Origin: Embiotoca jacksoni
Lineage: Eukaryota; Chordata; Actinopteri; Embiotocidae
Assembly (NCBI GenBank): GCA_022577435.1
Contig: JAKOON010000007.1
Span: 23,445,532 to 23,509,531, forward strand
DNA length: 64,000 nucleotides
Direction of reading: 5' to 3'
Of the stretch, positions 61,780 through 64,000 are shown one piece after another. Positions within the stretch are counted from its first letter, which is position 1. Each line of letters begins with the position of its first letter. A program made the translations under genes and the position numbers. The notes beneath the pieces are model-generated. The model searched no databases and had not been told where the DNA came from. It saw only the letters and a program-made list of their open reading frames with translations.

Positions 61780-61990
61780 TTGATTGTTCTGCATAATCTA
61801 CAACCAGAGTCAACCTGACACTATTGCATTGAGTGTAACTGCACCATTGTTTACATTTACATGTGGTTTTTTTAGCTGTATATATGTATATTTATGTCTG
61901 TTATGTGTTCCTACATTAAGAGTTGTTACAACCGGAGTCAAATTCCTCATGTGTGTTAACATATCTGGCCAATAAAGCTGATTCTGATCA
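61780..61990 (+). mobile_element. Non-LTR retroposon 3' tail
   Basis: The sequence TTGTTACAACCGGAGTCAAA followed by GGCCAATAAAGCTGATTCTG matches the typical 3' end of abundant fish LINEs, which end in AATAAAGCTGATTCTGATT. A 5'-truncated copy of about 200 bases is inferred; there is no coding part. Confidence 0.55.
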
Positions 61991-62735
61991 TGTTGGTCCT
62001 CTTGCATGCATCCTGTTTCAGATATAAGAACTGATTAATCAGACGCTTTGTAATAAAAGTCCTCGAACACTTTGGGAATATATTTGACATGTTTTTTTCT
62101 CGTCAGTATTGAAATCAGAAACGAACAGCTTTCATGGAGTTCAAGTGGATGCGTGAGTGATGGGTAGAGAGCTGTCAGTCATCATGTATCCTTGACGTGT
62201 CAGATAACAATGAACCAGTCAGCATCGTCCTCAGCTCCATCATGAGTCCACTTTATTACAACTTCAATTATATGTTTGTGTTTTTGTCATCATTCCTGTC
62301 AGAAATAGAAACTTTGTATTGTTTACATGAAAGAAATCCAAATCAGATGAGTCACTTCTGTTGGTGCATCAAACACAGTAAACAACAAAAGTAATACTGC
62401 AAATGAGAATTAAGTCTTTTGTCAAAATCTGCAAAATTAGAGTTGATAAAATCAGATTTTTTATAAAGAAATTCAGTGAGATTTGACGTTATTTTTTAAA
62501 CCTCAGCAGTTAAAATATAACATGGATGTAAAATATGAAACACTGACGTTATTTCAGGAGATGGTGGTGTGTGTTGCAGGTGGAGCTCGGCTGTCTGCAC
62601 CTGTTCATCCTGATCTCATCATGAATAGCTGCAGTGAGATGCAGATGGACGGCAGCCTGGATCAGCCGACCTGCTGAAGCCCAACAGCCGGCTCGGCTCG
62701 GCGCTGCTGTTACATATCTACAGATGCCCCCCCCC

Positions 62736-62794
<59 letters not shown>

Positions 62795-64000
62795 CGCCCT
62801 CTGGTGCCTTCTCTCCCACTGAGGGATAAGTGTCAGTGTGTCGGGATGTACAGATGCCGATCCGTCATTGTTCGAGGCCAGGCGAGACCCATGGTAATCA
62901 GCCCCCCTCCTCCCAGCCCCCCGCTCACAGCTCGGGCCCCCTTTGTCAGGCCAAAGGTGACCCCTGACCCCTGGGGACAGAGACACATAGTGAAACCCTA
63001 ACTCACACTTTCTCATAGATGGTGTGCAGCGTCACCCACACCCCAGACACACTTTCACACAAAGACACTTGTGCGCTGATGCTGATTCAGTGCTCTGGTG
63101 TCCCTGGGAGCTCTTTGTGGGAGGTGAAGCCTCCTGCAGGTCATCAGCACGCAGTGTGCTCAGATTAAGAGAAACTCCTCCTTTAATTCAGAGTAAAAAA
63201 AAAAAAAGAAGCGTGGTGAGACCGGGGACAGACAGACATCTTTCAGAGTTAACTTTGAAAATGAGCTCGTATCTGTCGCTGTCTGATTGAAGCTGCCTGG
63301 AAGACACACAGTTTAGTCTCATTGTATTTCCGCCCCCTTTAGCATTAACATTTTACCAGCTTCCTGAGGGAGATCACACGCTATCAAACCAAGAAGATTT
63401 CTCCTTCTTCTGCATCATCAAGGAGATCCAGCAGAGCCTTTTAAACCTTTTACAGCAAGCGACGAGGTCTTCCTGTTTCAGAAGTACCAGTAAACCTCCT
63501 GTTCAATGGGAGCTGTGGTGTGTTGTCCCCTGTGAGAGCACCTCATCCAAGACATTATACAGAACGCTTCGCAGACTACTGAGGGAGGGTCGGCGCTGCT
63601 GGAAGAAATGAGAAAGAATCGGAAATGTAAAAAGATGAAAGTGGGCGACTTATCGGGATGAATATTGATGTGGAGCCTACTTGAAAATTAGCCTAATTTC
63701 TCTACATCAAACCAGTATAAAAAACAATACTGACCTCCTTTTTACCTTCTTATCCTCTCTGCAACGGAGAGGAAGTATCAGAGAAATCAAACAATGAAAC
63801 TTGTTCAAAGTATTGTCAGGTTTTTCTGTGCTATCAAAAATTCATAACCTGCTAATGGGGTTAAATCATAAAGTCCACTCATGTGAACTCGTGATTTCAG
63901 AGGTGGAACTGGAACATTTCCAAATGACTGCAGGAGATCAGTGCTTCAGCAACCATTAAAACCACTTTCTGAAGTGCTGTTTTATATCATTTGTAGTCTT
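61991..64000. other. Unique intergenic DNA to the window end
   Basis: Apart from the C/CA tract at 62725-62793, no gene or repeat is recognised. Confidence 0.55.
62725..62793. repeat. C run joined to (CA)n
   Basis: A run of about 27 C followed by about 20 CA units. Similar long C or G runs occur at 12899-12916, 41456-41469, 43481-43501, 46886-46904 and 58361-58371; their exact lengths should be treated as uncertain. Confidence 0.93.

Overview
The window is vertebrate nuclear DNA, almost certainly from a ray-finned (teleost) fish. The evidence is one intron-containing delta-2 protocadherin gene, very abundant (CA/TG)n microsatellites, several kilobases of minisatellite, and fish-style transposon debris: a chromodomain Ty3/Gypsy element, Tc1-like relics and non-LTR retrotransposon 3' tails. 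There are no bacterial features such as operons, and most open frames in the window arise from tandem repeats.

The only convincing cellular gene is pcdh18 on the minus strand (46249 to 37657). Four coding exons join in frame with consensus splice sites to give a predicted 1235-residue protein: signal peptide, six cadherin repeats, one membrane span and the long conserved PCDH18 cytoplasmic tail. No other host gene is recognisable in the flanks, which fits the gene-poor surroundings of PCDH18 in other vertebrates. A few AT/homeodomain-site-rich, repeat-free stretches are offered as low-confidence candidate enhancers.

Layout. 1-3950: unique DNA with TG microsatellites. 3951-8340: 10-bp minisatellite, about 439 units without a register slip. 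8341-13770: unique DNA plus a 0.52-kb dispersed repeat whose inverted partner lies at 35.6-36.1 kb. 13771-14877: about 33-bp minisatellite. 18.4-19.3 kb: element with long imperfect inverted ends. 19885-20224: solo-LTR-like element with a 4-bp target duplication. 20.86-21.5 kb: Tc1-like relic. 23319-25572: 18-bp minisatellite. 26.25-26.64 kb: 11-bp minisatellite. 27.7-30.7 kb: CA, TA and TG tracts, including a 100-bp perfect palindrome. 31567-31868: second solo-LTR candidate. 36.4-37.1 kb: long CA array. 37.1-46.8 kb: pcdh18 and its promoter-proximal region. 50835-56348: a degenerate chromodomain LTR retrotransposon. 56.3-64 kb: unique DNA with microsatellites and a LINE tail.

The retrotransposon has two 869-bp LTRs differing at about 19 positions by eye. 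Its interior lacks most of the capsid region and carries several stops and frameshifts in pol. Ten bases just inside the 5' LTR are exactly complementary to a site within the LTR, the arrangement expected of the self-priming Tf1/sushi group. This, the repeat arrays' internal block duplications, and a minisatellite whose unit reads as a Tc1-transposase motif are the most interesting observations. I found no clearly novel protein-coding system.
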